The notes under the pieces are model-generated. The model did not search any database. It was not told where the DNA came from and saw nothing but the letters and a program-made list of their open reading frames with translations. Below are positions 1-8,373 of a stretch of DNA of 64,000 nt, piece after piece. Location: the NCBI GenBank assembly GCA_965602805.1, contig CBFCZK010000001.1:1-64000 (forward strand), given 5' to 3'. Source of the stretch: Thiomicrorhabdus sp965602805. GTDB lineage: Bacteria > Pseudomonadota > Gammaproteobacteria > Thiomicrospirales > Thiomicrospiraceae. The stretch's first letter is position 1, and every line of letters starts with the position of its first letter. The position numbers and the translations under genes are program-made.

Positions 1-1151
1 TGGTAGATGGTAGCGATTTGACAGTTTTAGATGCCGCTCCTTTGGTAGATGGTAGTGATTTGACCGTTTTAGGTACTGCTCCTTTGGTTGATGTTAGTGA
101 ATTGAAAAAATTAGATATTGTTGGTGTTGATAGCAATTTATCAGCCGAGTTAAATTTGAATAATTCTGAAGCTCCACTGGTCGTAGTGGAAGGAGTTGAT
201 AGTCCATTAGTGACTCCGGTCATTGATGCTACTGAACTTAAAGCGGACTCAGAGGCCTTGATGTCAGCATCGGTTGTTTCAAATCAAAACGAACAAGTCG
301 TTGAAGATTTGAATGGTCTAATTGCACAGAGCGTTGCGTTAAATCAATCTCCAACAGTTATCGCAAATTCATCAAATGGTCAGGTGAATAGTGCTGTTTC
401 CAATGCCGCTTCTAATAGTGTCACAAGCTGGGGAGCTCAAAGTCAAGCAGCCGTGGGTGGAGATGCTCAAGCAGGGACTCAACAGAATCAAGCATTTACT
501 CAAAGTGGACAGAGTGGCCAAAACCCTCAGAGTCAAGCCGGACAGCAGCAAACAATGATGTTTGCGCAATTTGTTAAAGAGGGTAAGGCACAAGCACTTG
601 AGCAACAAGCCGCTGTTAGAGCTGTTGATGAGTCGACTCTAAAGTCAGAAGTGAAAGATTTATTAGGGGGGGCAGAAATTGCCTCTACGGACAGAAGGGG
701 GAATTTGCCTTTAAGTATGCAGAGTATTCAACAGCCGCTAAAGCATCCACAATGGAGTCAGGCATTGGGTCAGCGCGTGGTTTTTATGGCGAATAACAGT
801 ATCCAACAAGCACAGATTACATTGAATCCTGAGAAATTAGGGCAAATTCAAGTGACTCTACAGTTGGATAAAGATCAGAAGATGAATGTTTCAATGACCG
901 CGCAGAATGGTACTACGCGCGAGAGTATGGAAAATGCTTTGCCGAAGTTACGCGAAATGCTTGAGCAATCTGGTATTACTCTTGGTTCTATGGATGTGAG
1001 TGATCAAAAACAGTTTTCAGACAGTGATTCTGGTAAGCCAACCTCGAAAGGGGTTGCACCAAACAATGCAATTGAAAAAGAGGAAGCTATCATTGAAAGC
1101 ACTCTTTCAACCGTTAAAACAACAGATAATATTGTCGATTATTATGCCTAG
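1..1151 (+). CDS. fliK: Flagellar hook-length control protein FliK, 5' end cut by window
   Basis: FliK measures hook length during flagellar assembly and switches export specificity by acting on FlhB. The reading frame is open from base 3, so the true start lies outside the window; the TTG at 18 is only an internal codon. The visible N-terminal part is low complexity, begins with 14-residue repeats and continues into a Gln/Ser/Ala-rich linker. The C-terminal hook-length domain (Flg_hook family) is clear at about residues 245-340 of the visible part, including QAQITLNPEKLGQIQVTLQL. The gene precedes an MCP gene by 9 bases and fliL-fliM lie downstream, which supports the call. The end is certain; the length is unknown. 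Confidence 0.9.
   Translation, partial: VDGSDLTVLDAAPLVDGSDLTVLGTAPLVDVSELKKLDIVGVDSNLSAELNLNNSEAPLVVVEGVDSPLVTPVIDATELKADSEALMSASVVSNQNEQVVEDLNGLIAQSVALNQSPTVIANSSNGQVNSAVSNAASNSVTSWGAQSQAAVGGDAQAGTQQNQAFTQSGQSGQNPQSQAGQQQTMMFAQFVKEGKAQALEQQAAVRAVDESTLKSEVKDLLGGAEIASTDRRGNLPLSMQSIQQPLKHPQWSQALGQRVVFMANNSIQQAQITLNPEKLGQIQVTLQLDKDQKMNVSMTAQNGTTRESMENALPKLREMLEQSGITLGSMDVSDQKQFSDSDSGKPTSKGVAPNNAIEKEEAIIESTLSTVKTTDNIVDYYA
3..104 (+). repeat. In-frame 42-bp repeat in fliK
   Basis: Two nearly identical 42-bp units (3-44 and 45-86) encode VDGSDLTVLDAAPL and VDGSDLTVLGTAPL, and a decayed third copy begins at 87 (VDVSEL). The array runs off the left edge, so the total copy number cannot be read here. 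Confidence 0.8.
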
Positions 1152-1160
1152 GGGTACTCT

Positions 1161-2159
1161 ATGAAATTTTTAAATACGCTTGCCGGATCACTTGTTTTGG
1201 TTTTCGGCTCTACTCCCGTTTTGGCGGACTCTTCAGTCATGGGGATTCCAACGATTGGTTTTGTGGTGCTTTCAGTCGTTGTTACAGCAGTCGTTGTGGG
1301 CGCTTTGGTTTATATCCTATGGTGTAATAAATCAGGTGTTTGTGAGCAGTCGGAATTAATCGATGAACTTAATGCAGTTGTTAAATCGGAAGATTTTGCC
1401 ACGACAATCAATCCGCAAAATACAGATCCAAAGCTCGTTGCCGTGATTAATGCCTTGTTGGAGGCGGCTTCCAATAATATAACCATGCAAATGATTGAAA
1501 AATCACAGGTTGAATCCAAAGTAGCGGATGGCGAATCACAAATGGAAGAGTTAAACGGAATGCTGGCCAGTTGTTACGCTCAACAACAAGAAGCTTCTTT
1601 GCCAACAGCGAGCTTTGATAACTCTGAACTGATTGGCTTGTCTTCGCAACTCTCAGGGGTAGTTGCACAGATGAGCCATAGTTCAGTCGAAGTGATGACT
1701 ACCACCGGTAATGTCATTACAGAAGTAGGTGGTCTAACGGATGATGTTGCACATGCTTCAGATGTGATTAAACGTCTTGAACAAGACAGTAGTAATATCG
1801 GTACGGTTTTGATTTTGATTCGAGATATTGCGGAGCAAACTAATTTATTGGCATTGAATGCGGCAATTGAAGCTGCACGTGCTGGAGAGCATGGTCGAGG
1901 CTTCGCAGTTGTTGCCGATGAAGTGCGTATTCTTGCCGGTAAAACTCAAAAGGCAACCACCGAAATTCAATCCATTATTGAAGAGCTACAACAGCGTGCT
2001 AGAAACGCCGTTCAAGTAATGGAGAGTAGTCAAGAACGTGTTGGCTCAACCCAAACCCAGGCGGCTAGGGTAAATGAGATATTAAATGGTATTGTCGAGA
2101 ACCTTTCTGAGTTAAAATCTGCGCAGAATAAATTATCAAGTGCTATTCAGAACAGCTAA
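1161..2159 (+). CDS. Methyl-accepting chemotaxis protein with short membrane anchor
   Basis: This 332-residue receptor has an N-terminal signal-like hydrophobic stretch, a second membrane segment at about residues 30-54, and then a cytoplasmic signalling domain. The hairpin tip that binds CheA/CheW is unmistakable (IRDIAEQTNLLALNAAIEAA followed by ARAGEHGRGFAVVADEVR). There is almost no room for a periplasmic ligand domain between the hydrophobic segments, so it may sense the membrane or cytoplasm, or partner another protein. It is shorter than typical 500-plus-residue MCPs. An AGGGG ribosome site precedes the ATG. It lies between fliK and motA on the same strand, so it is probably expressed with the flagellar motor genes. 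Confidence 0.9.
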   Translation: MKFLNTLAGSLVLVFGSTPVLADSSVMGIPTIGFVVLSVVVTAVVVGALVYILWCNKSGVCEQSELIDELNAVVKSEDFATTINPQNTDPKLVAVINALLEAASNNITMQMIEKSQVESKVADGESQMEELNGMLASCYAQQQEASLPTASFDNSELIGLSSQLSGVVAQMSHSSVEVMTTTGNVITEVGGLTDDVAHASDVIKRLEQDSSNIGTVLILIRDIAEQTNLLALNAAIEAARAGEHGRGFAVVADEVRILAGKTQKATTEIQSIIEELQQRARNAVQVMESSQERVGSTQTQAARVNEILNGIVENLSELKSAQNKLSSAIQNS

Positions 2160-2202
2160 ATAGTCATTGATAGGGCATATAGGAAGATAGGGTGAGTCAA
2201 AA

Positions 2203-3054
2203 ATGAAAGCAATTGTTGGTACATTAGTCGTAATAGGAACGCTGTTGGGTGGATACCTCCCGCACGGTGGCTTTGCGATTTTGATTCAACCACTAGAAGT
2301 TCTCATTATTTGTGGTGGAGCGATTGGTGCTTATATTATCGCGAACCCAGGCTGGGTCGTAAAAGCCGGTTTCTCTAAGGGGCTTGGTTTAGCGAAACCT
2401 TCACCGCATACTAAAGCACTGTATATGGAGCTTTTGGGTCTGCTGTTTAAAATATTTAACAAGGCTCGTCGTGAAGGTTTAATGTCAATCGAAGCGGATG
2501 TTGAAGAACCACATGCCAGTGAATTGTTCAATAGTGCGCCTTTGGTGGCTGCGGATCATCATGCGATTGATTTTATTTGTGACTATTTACGTCTTATGAT
2601 CAGTGGCGCGAGTAACCCTTATCAATTAGAAGACTTAATGATTTTAGAATTGGATTTACATCATCATGAAGCGATGATGCCTAGTGCGGCGGTGGGTAAA
2701 GTTTCTGAAGGTTTACCGGCGTTTGGTATTGTTGCTGCGGTACTAGGGATTATTGTTACCATGGGCTATCTGGATGCAGGCCCAATGGAAATTGCACACC
2801 ATATGTCGGTAGCACTGGTTGGAACTTTCTTGGGTATTTTATTTGCGTATGGTTTTATTGCGCCAATATCATCCGATTTAGCAAACCGTGCTGAAGCCGA
2901 AAGTGCATTCTTTGGCGTTATTAAAACAGGTTTAATGGCGAATCTGAATGGTTATGCGCCTCAAGTCGCTGTTGAATTCGGACGTAAAGCTGTGCCAAGT
3001 ATGGAACGCCCAAGCTTTTCTGAAGTAGATGAATTTCTACAGAGCCAAAAATAA
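2203..3054 (+). CDS. motA: Flagellar stator protein MotA
   Basis: MotA forms the ion-conducting stator with MotB and pushes on FliG to turn the flagellum. The 283-residue length fits the proton-type MotA of enterobacteria (about 295). The cytoplasmic loop keeps the charged residues used for FliG contact (R and E within KARREGLMSIEADVEEP). The conserved prolines of TM3 and TM4 are present (LPAFGIVAAV and YGFIAPIS). The C-terminal VAVEFGRK and ERPSF motifs are also typical. Four membrane segments are expected. An AGGGTGA ribosome site precedes the ATG, and motB follows 40 bases downstream. Confidence 0.95.
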   Translation: MKAIVGTLVVIGTLLGGYLPHGGFAILIQPLEVLIICGGAIGAYIIANPGWVVKAGFSKGLGLAKPSPHTKALYMELLGLLFKIFNKARREGLMSIEADVEEPHASELFNSAPLVAADHHAIDFICDYLRLMISGASNPYQLEDLMILELDLHHHEAMMPSAAVGKVSEGLPAFGIVAAVLGIIVTMGYLDAGPMEIAHHMSVALVGTFLGILFAYGFIAPISSDLANRAEAESAFFGVIKTGLMANLNGYAPQVAVEFGRKAVPSMERPSFSEVDEFLQSQK

Positions 3055-3094
3055 TTAATTGAATTGTACTGAATACGGAATTGGTTGAACTTGA

Positions 3095-3976
3095 ATGAGT
3101 GATGAACAGTCCATAATTATCAAACGTTTAAACAAGTGTCCACATGTTGCGCATGGCGGGGCATGGAAAATTGCGTTTGCAGATTTTATGACTGCCGCAA
3201 TGGCTTTTTTCCTGATGCTATGGGTTTTGGGTGGTGTCAATGACGAAGAGATGAAAGCCATGGCGGAGTATTTTAGAGACCCATCCGTCATTGAATCTGC
3301 GCCTTCGACATTGGTTGAATCTAAAGAAGCAGGGCAAACAGCAGATGCTATGATTGATATGGGCGGATTCAGAGATGCTCCTAAAGGCACTGAAGGGGAT
3401 GAAGATGGCTCAGGTAAAGCGGATGAAACTGCGAGTTTAGAAGCTATGAAACTTGCCCTCGAACAAAAAATTGAAGAAAATGAAGCCTTAAGAGAGCTTA
3501 AAGAGCAACTTAAAATTGATATTACACCGAATGGTTTACAAGTCCAGATTCTGGATGACCGTAAGCGACCAATGTTTGGTTCAGGGGTGGATATTCCGAA
3601 AGAGTATGCTTCAAATCTCTTAAGGGAAGTTGGTTCGGTACTCGCGAGTACCAGTAATAAGATTAGTATTGCAGGACATACCGATTCTTCTGGTTATCAT
3701 GCCAGCTCTGAATATACTAACTGGGAACTCTCTGCCGATAGAGCGAATGCTGCTCGAAGGTTGTTGCTGGATGGCGGGGTAGATACCGGTAGAATAGCAC
3801 AAGCTGTGGGTATGGCGGATACCATCCCTTTTGACAAAGAAAATCCGTATAATCCAAGAAACAGAAGAATTAGTATTATTGTCCTCAATAAAGAAGCGGA
3901 AGAGCGCTTACGAAGTTTGAGTGAAGCACCACAAGTCGAAAACTTAAGTGATCAAACTCTACTAACTGGCCACTAA
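3095..3976 (+). CDS. motB: Flagellar stator protein MotB
   Basis: MotB anchors the stator to peptidoglycan and supplies the proton-binding aspartate. The 293-residue protein has a single N-terminal membrane segment, with the essential Asp in AFADFMTAAMAFFLMLWVL. A charged, partly helical linker of about 100 residues follows. A C-terminal OmpA-like peptidoglycan-binding domain covers about residues 165-275 (AGHTDSSGYH, ELSADRANAARR, NPRNRRISI). The pairing with motA is standard. The unusual point is that the pair sits inside the fliK-fliL interval. The ribosome site is weak; the start is the first ATG that preserves the plug and membrane region. Confidence 0.94.
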   Translation: MSDEQSIIIKRLNKCPHVAHGGAWKIAFADFMTAAMAFFLMLWVLGGVNDEEMKAMAEYFRDPSVIESAPSTLVESKEAGQTADAMIDMGGFRDAPKGTEGDEDGSGKADETASLEAMKLALEQKIEENEALRELKEQLKIDITPNGLQVQILDDRKRPMFGSGVDIPKEYASNLLREVGSVLASTSNKISIAGHTDSSGYHASSEYTNWELSADRANAARRLLLDGGVDTGRIAQAVGMADTIPFDKENPYNPRNRRISIIVLNKEAEERLRSLSEAPQVENLSDQTLLTGH

Positions 3977-4028
3977 GGTGAATAGAGTTTGAATATAGCT
4001 GGAATGTTGAACAGAAAAAGGAAGAACG

Positions 4029-4646
4029 ATGTCTAAAGAAGAAACTGTTGAAGAAGGCCAAGAAGAGAAAAAGAGTGGCGGCAAAGGCTTAGTCATTGTT
4101 TTACTTGTTGTCGTTATTTTATTACTGGTTGGTGTCGGGGTTATGGCATTTCTATTGATGAGTGGTGATCAGGATAAAGATGCATCAACAGACGCTACTG
4201 AAATGCATGCTTCTGCTGAGCATGGCGATGAAAATTCACATGAGGATGCTTCTGAAAACAGCCATGCTAAGAGCTACTCCCCAAAATATAAGCAGTTTGA
4301 GCCACCCGCACCAGAAGCGGCTCCGAGTTACTTTATTATGGATAAATTTGTCGTTAACTTTAACGGTGACGGTAAAGCAAAGTTTTTAGCGGTTGATTTA
4401 CAGTTTATGTCCTATTATGTACAGGTGGTTGGTGCAGATGGCGAAATGGAACATTTACGTCCTATTCTAAAGAATGACATTCAAAGATTGTTACGTAACC
4501 AGCACTTTACCGAATTGGATAAACCTGATGGCCCTGATCATTTAAGAGCCGAAATTCTTGAGGTCGCTCGTAAAGTGTTAGAGAAACATAATATTTACCC
4601 AGATTTGATTGAAGACGTCTATATGACACGTTTCGTCATGCAATAA
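4029..4646 (+). CDS. fliL: Flagellar basal body-associated protein FliL
   Basis: FliL is a single-pass inner-membrane protein that surrounds or supports the stator. The 205-residue sequence has a charged N-terminus, one strong membrane segment at about residues 24-47, a His/Glu/Asp-rich periplasmic linker, and the C-terminal FliL domain (FIMDKFVVNFNGDGKAKFL, then VYMTRFVMQ at the end). The linker is longer than in E. coli FliL (about 154 aa). An AGGAA ribosome site precedes the ATG and fliM follows 11 bases downstream. Here its neighbour on the left is the stator pair itself, in keeping with its stator role. Confidence 0.93.
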   Translation: MSKEETVEEGQEEKKSGGKGLVIVLLVVVILLLVGVGVMAFLLMSGDQDKDASTDATEMHASAEHGDENSHEDASENSHAKSYSPKYKQFEPPAPEAAPSYFIMDKFVVNFNGDGKAKFLAVDLQFMSYYVQVVGADGEMEHLRPILKNDIQRLLRNQHFTELDKPDGPDHLRAEILEVARKVLEKHNIYPDLIEDVYMTRFVMQ

Positions 4647-4657
4647 GGCCATTCGAC

Positions 4658-5674
4658 ATGGATGATATTTTAAGTCAAGATGAAGTTGATGCGCTTTTAA
4701 AGGGCATGGGCGGCGGCGATGTTGAAACTGAGGATGATTCTTCGGTTGGTGGCAATGCTAAAGCTTACGATTTTACTAACCAAGAGCGTATAGTTCGTGG
4801 GCGTTTGCCTGCCTTAGATATTATTAATGAACGCTTTGCGAGAGGTTTTCAACGACACTTCAATGAAATGATTATGTCGAGTGTTGAAGTCACTGCGGGC
4901 GAAGTAAAAATCATTAAAATGATTGATTACTTAAGAAATCTTTTCGTGCCAACCAGTTTAAATATTTATCGTATTAATCCTCTGAACGGGGTTTCCTTAT
5001 TTACATTGGACTCGAAGTTAATCTTTACCGCCGTGGATATTTACTTTGGTGGTACAGGCTTATTGCCTTTTAAAATTGAAGGCCGAGAATATACACCTGT
5101 AGAAATGAGCATGGTTCGCAGTATTTTAGATATTTCAGCAGAAAACCTCCGTAAGGCTTGGGGTCCTGTTATGGATATCGAAATCGAGTATATGCATTCG
5201 GAGATGAATCCTAAATTTGCTGGAATTGTTGATCCGACGGATATGATTATCGTTAGCCAAATCAACGTGCGCTTTGAAGGTGTTGAAGGGCGAGTCGATA
5301 TCGTTATGCCTTATGCGATGCTCGAGCCAATCAGAGATAAGCTTGAAGAGGGTATGCAGAACCTACAGGGTGAAAGCGACAATCGTTGGTCAAGAACGCT
5401 TAAAGAAGAAGCGAAGAATATTGAAATTAATTTAAGTGTGAATCTGACAGAATTACAGATGAGCATGGACGATTTGATGAAGATGGAAAAAGGCGACATT
5501 ATTCCGCTGGAAATGCCAAAAAATGTCACGATAAAAGCTGAGGGGATTGCCTTTGTGCATGGACAACTCGGTGAAAGTAATAACAAAAAAGCTGTCAAAA
5601 TAGAAAAAATATTACATCACCCGGCTTATCAAGAGCAAACAATAGAGAATGTTAAGGAGTGGAACAATGAGTGA
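4658..5674 (+). CDS. fliM: Flagellar motor switch protein FliM
   Basis: FliM is the C-ring component that binds phosphorylated CheY and controls rotation direction. The 338 residues match the family length. The N-terminal CheY-binding peptide is intact (MDDILSQDEVDALLKGM). A middle CheC-like domain (about 45-235, containing LRNLFVPTSLNIYRINPLNG) follows, and a C-terminal SpoA domain (about 255-325) packs against FliN. The gene overlaps fliN by 8 bases, so the two are translationally coupled. No residue that should be present looks missing. Confidence 0.97.
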   Translation: MDDILSQDEVDALLKGMGGGDVETEDDSSVGGNAKAYDFTNQERIVRGRLPALDIINERFARGFQRHFNEMIMSSVEVTAGEVKIIKMIDYLRNLFVPTSLNIYRINPLNGVSLFTLDSKLIFTAVDIYFGGTGLLPFKIEGREYTPVEMSMVRSILDISAENLRKAWGPVMDIEIEYMHSEMNPKFAGIVDPTDMIIVSQINVRFEGVEGRVDIVMPYAMLEPIRDKLEEGMQNLQGESDNRWSRTLKEEAKNIEINLSVNLTELQMSMDDLMKMEKGDIIPLEMPKNVTIKAEGIAFVHGQLGESNNKKAVKIEKILHHPAYQEQTIENVKEWNNE

Positions 5675-6125
5675 TGAAGAAGATTTGAGTGCCTGGGGTG
5701 ATGCATTAGCGGACCAAGCAGGTGCTGATGATGGTGGTGACGGTGCGGCGGATGACCCGTGGGGTGCCGCTTTATCCGAGCAAGCGGATTCAAACAATAA
5801 TGCAGATACGATAAGTTCAGCCGCTTTTGATGAGTTAGCATCAGAGCGTGGTGATGGCAAAAACAAAGTAGATTTGGATGTGTTACTGGATATACCGGTG
5901 ACTTTACAACTGGAAATTGGTCGGGCCAAAGTTTCAATTCGAAATTTACTCTCTTACACTCAAGGGTCTGTTGTCGAAATGGATCGCCTAGCAGGTGAGC
6001 CTTTAGATCTTCTGGTTAATGGTACTTTGATTGCGCATGGTGAAGTTGTTGTGATTAATGACAAGTTCGGTGTGCGTTTGACAGATGTCGTCAGCCCGCA
6101 AGACCGTATTAAGAAGTTAAAATAA
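5667..6125 (+). CDS. fliN: Flagellar motor switch protein FliN
   Basis: FliN forms the base of the C-ring together with FliM and helps dock export substrates. I start it at the ATG at 5667 rather than at 5649 because a clear TTAAGGAG ribosome site lies just upstream of 5667. This gives 152 residues beginning MSDEEDLSAWGDAL. An acidic, low-complexity N-terminal half precedes the C-terminal SpoA domain (about 70-150; LDIPVTLQLEIGRAKVSI and KFGVRLTDVVSPQDRIKKL). It overlaps the end of fliM by 8 bases and its stop overlaps the fliO start by one base. Confidence 0.96.
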   Translation: MSDEEDLSAWGDALADQAGADDGGDGAADDPWGAALSEQADSNNNADTISSAAFDELASERGDGKNKVDLDVLLDIPVTLQLEIGRAKVSIRNLLSYTQGSVVEMDRLAGEPLDLLVNGTLIAHGEVVVINDKFGVRLTDVVSPQDRIKKLK

Positions 6126-6577
6126 TGCTTAAAAGCTACCAGGCCTGGTCATTATTGCTCTCTCTCTTTTTCTCAGTTTCGAGTTTCGCGATTGAAACTC
6201 CTGCTGTGGGAGAGTCTGTGACGCGTCCAAGTGAATACTTTGGGCAGATTTTGGTGTCGCTGGTATTGGTGTTACTGATTATTTTCGTCGCTGCATGGTT
6301 GTTGAGACGTTACGGTCGTTTTCCAGGTGTGGCAGATGGCCACCTAAAAGTGATTGGTGCCTTATCGGTTGGTCAACGCGAAAGAATTATGCTACTTCAA
6401 GTCGGTAAAGAGCAGATTTTGGTCGGTGTGACGTCGAATCAAATTTCGACACTGCATCAGCTTGAAGAACCTGTCCAAGTAAAGGATAATGCACCTATTG
6501 GCGGTCAGTTTTCTCAACGACTGCAAGAAGCCTTAAAATCCAGGAATATTAAACAGACTCCACGTGCAGATACTTAA
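6125..6577 (+). CDS. fliO: Flagellar biosynthesis protein FliO
   Basis: FliO is a small membrane protein that helps assemble the FliP ring of the flagellar export gate. The 150 residues comprise a signal-like N-terminus, one membrane segment at about residues 42-60, and a cytoplasmic domain with the family motif LKVIGALSVGQRERIMLLQV. The position between fliN and fliP is diagnostic. One copy of the CCAGGCCTGG palindrome lies in the first codons and encodes YQAWS. The gene overlaps fliP by 14 bases. Confidence 0.93.
   Translation: MLKSYQAWSLLLSLFFSVSSFAIETPAVGESVTRPSEYFGQILVSLVLVLLIIFVAAWLLRRYGRFPGVADGHLKVIGALSVGQRERIMLLQVGKEQILVGVTSNQISTLHQLEEPVQVKDNAPIGGQFSQRLQEALKSRNIKQTPRADT
6139..6148. 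repeat. CCAGGCCTGG palindrome, copy 1 (inside fliO)
   Basis: The copy reads ACCAGGCCTGGTC with its flanks. It is one of four copies inside a coding region; see the finding on this repeat family. Confidence 0.8.
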
Positions 6578-7316
6578 ACCGCTAGCTTTCCTTCTCTTAA
6601 GTTTATTCCCAGTTCTTTCATGGGCGATGCCTGGTATTCCCGCATTTACGGTAGAAACCGATGCGACAGGTGGTCAAGACTACACTTTAACTATGCAAGT
6701 CCTGTTGCTGATGACAGGCCTAACCTTATTGCCAGCGGTATTGATTGCCACAACCTCCTTTCTGCGTATTGTCATTGTTCTCGCACTGCTTCGCCAAGCT
6801 CTTGGTACGATGCAAACACCTTCCAATCAAGTATTAATCGGATTGTCACTGTTTTTAACGCTTTTTATTATGGGCCCGGTGTTCGATAAAATATATGATG
6901 TGGCGGTTAGCCCTTATCTGGAAGAACAGATCCAGTTTAAAGAAGCGGTTGAACTTGGCGCGGGTCCAATGCATCAATTTATGTTGCAGCAAACACGTGA
7001 GGATGACTTGGGTATGTTTGCCGAAATGGCGGATGTGACACTCACTAACCCACAGGAAGTACCGTTTCAAGTGCTTATTCCTGCATTTATGACCAGTGAA
7101 CTTAAAACGGCATTCCAGATTGGCTTTATGTTGTTTATCCCATTTTTAATTATCGATTTAGTGGTCGCAAGCCTACTGATGTCGATGGGTATGATGATGC
7201 TTTCCCCGATGATTATCTCACTGCCCTTTAAACTCATGCTGTTTGTGTTAATTGATGGCTGGGCGTTAGTGGTGGGGACGATTGCTAACAGCTTTGTTGT
7301 GCCGGGAGGCGTCTGA
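6564..7316 (+). CDS. fliP: Flagellar type III export gate protein FliP
   Basis: FliP is the main pore-forming subunit of the flagellar export gate (FliP5-FliQ4-FliR1). The 250-residue frame starts at GTG, overlapping fliO; this start retains a cleavable-type signal peptide (about residues 1-21, ending LSWA), a known feature of FliP. The conserved core is intact: TSFLRIVIVLALLRQALGTM near residue 70 and LIPAFMTSELKTAFQIGFML near 175. Four membrane segments are expected. The stop overlaps the fliQ start (TGATGG), implying coupling. Confidence 0.96.
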   Translation: MQILKPLAFLLLSLFPVLSWAMPGIPAFTVETDATGGQDYTLTMQVLLLMTGLTLLPAVLIATTSFLRIVIVLALLRQALGTMQTPSNQVLIGLSLFLTLFIMGPVFDKIYDVAVSPYLEEQIQFKEAVELGAGPMHQFMLQQTREDDLGMFAEMADVTLTNPQEVPFQVLIPAFMTSELKTAFQIGFMLFIPFLIIDLVVASLLMSMGMMMLSPMIISLPFKLMLFVLIDGWALVVGTIANSFVVPGGV

Positions 7317-7585
7317 TGGAGCAAGAATTTGTCTTAACCCTAGGTCAACGAATGCTAGAGGTAGTTACGATGCTAGCAGCCCCTTTGTTAATTCCAGCGT
7401 TAGTGGTCGGTCTGTTAGTCGGTATGTTTCAGGCAGCCACTCAAATCAATGAAATGACACTGAGTTTTATTCCCAAGCTCGCGGTCATCGGCGTCGCATT
7501 AGTCTTGGCAGGGCCTTGGATGCTAACAACCTTAATCTCATTCACCCGAGAGCTTTATCTAAATATTCCAGCTATGATAGGCTAG
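7316..7585 (+). CDS. fliQ: Flagellar type III export gate protein FliQ
   Basis: FliQ is an 89-residue subunit with two membrane helices that wraps the export gate. Length and motifs are typical (LIPALVVGLLVGMFQAATQI, then QINEMTLSFIPKLAVIG). It overlaps the end of fliP and ends 4 bases before fliR. No anomaly is seen. Confidence 0.96.
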   Translation: MEQEFVLTLGQRMLEVVTMLAAPLLIPALVVGLLVGMFQAATQINEMTLSFIPKLAVIGVALVLAGPWMLTTLISFTRELYLNIPAMIG

Positions 7586-7589
7586 ACGG

Positions 7590-8369
7590 ATGTCTTTTAG
7601 CTATCCAGAGTTTCTGCAACTGGTTGGTCTGTATTTCTATCCTTTTGTGCGCATCGGTGCAATGCTTTCCATTATGCCTATCTATGGTATCCGAGCTGTC
7701 CCAGTTCAAGCTAAATTGATTCTTACCATCTTTATTACGATGGCGGTCGCGCCTTCCTTAGCATTACCTCCACCAGTCGATCCATTCACTTGGCAAGGCA
7801 TATTATTCATTCTTCAGCAAGTCTTAATTGGTTTAGCGATGGGCGTGGTCTTCTTGGTTGTGTTTCAAGCCTTTGTCGTGGCTGGTCATATGATTGCAAT
7901 GGGGATGGGTCTGGCCTTTGCATCGATGGTTGATCCCGGTACCGGTTCTCAAGCACCCATCGTTGCGCAGTATTTTACGATTATCGCGACGCTTCTCTTT
8001 CTAGCTCTGAACGGTCATTTGTTAGTGATTCAAATGGTGGTCGACAGCTTTGAATATTTGCCGGTTGGTACTTCGTTTCTTAATCGGGATAGTCTGCGAC
8101 TCATTGTCGAGTTTGGAAGTTACATGTTCTCCGCAGGGGTTTTGATTTCACTGCCTGCGATTACCGCATTACTATTAATCAACGTTGCTTTTGGTGTGGT
8201 CACGAGAGCTGCACCAGCTTTAAATATTTTCGCAGTGGGTTTTCCGGTTACATTGTTAACAGGCCTGGTCATGTTGTCATTAACTACACCTTTGATATTA
8301 CCGCATTTACAAGAGTTGATTCATCGGGCGATGGAAGTTGTTACACAATTGCGATTAACCGGAGCTTAA
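7590..8369 (+). CDS. fliR: Flagellar type III export gate protein FliR
   Basis: FliR is the single-copy subunit that closes the FliP5-FliQ4-FliR1 export gate. The 259 residues match the family. Six or so membrane segments can be seen, with the conserved FVRIGAMLSIMPIYG near the start, GMGLAFASMVDPGTGSQAPI in the middle, and AVGFPVTLLTGLVML near the end. It lies between fliQ and flhB with 4-base gaps on both sides, so the whole fliL-flhB run reads as one operon. Confidence 0.96.
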   Translation: MSFSYPEFLQLVGLYFYPFVRIGAMLSIMPIYGIRAVPVQAKLILTIFITMAVAPSLALPPPVDPFTWQGILFILQQVLIGLAMGVVFLVVFQAFVVAGHMIAMGMGLAFASMVDPGTGSQAPIVAQYFTIIATLLFLALNGHLLVIQMVVDSFEYLPVGTSFLNRDSLRLIVEFGSYMFSAGVLISLPAITALLLINVAFGVVTRAAPALNIFAVGFPVTLLTGLVMLSLTTPLILPHLQELIHRAMEVVTQLRLTGA

Positions 8370-8373
8370 GCAG

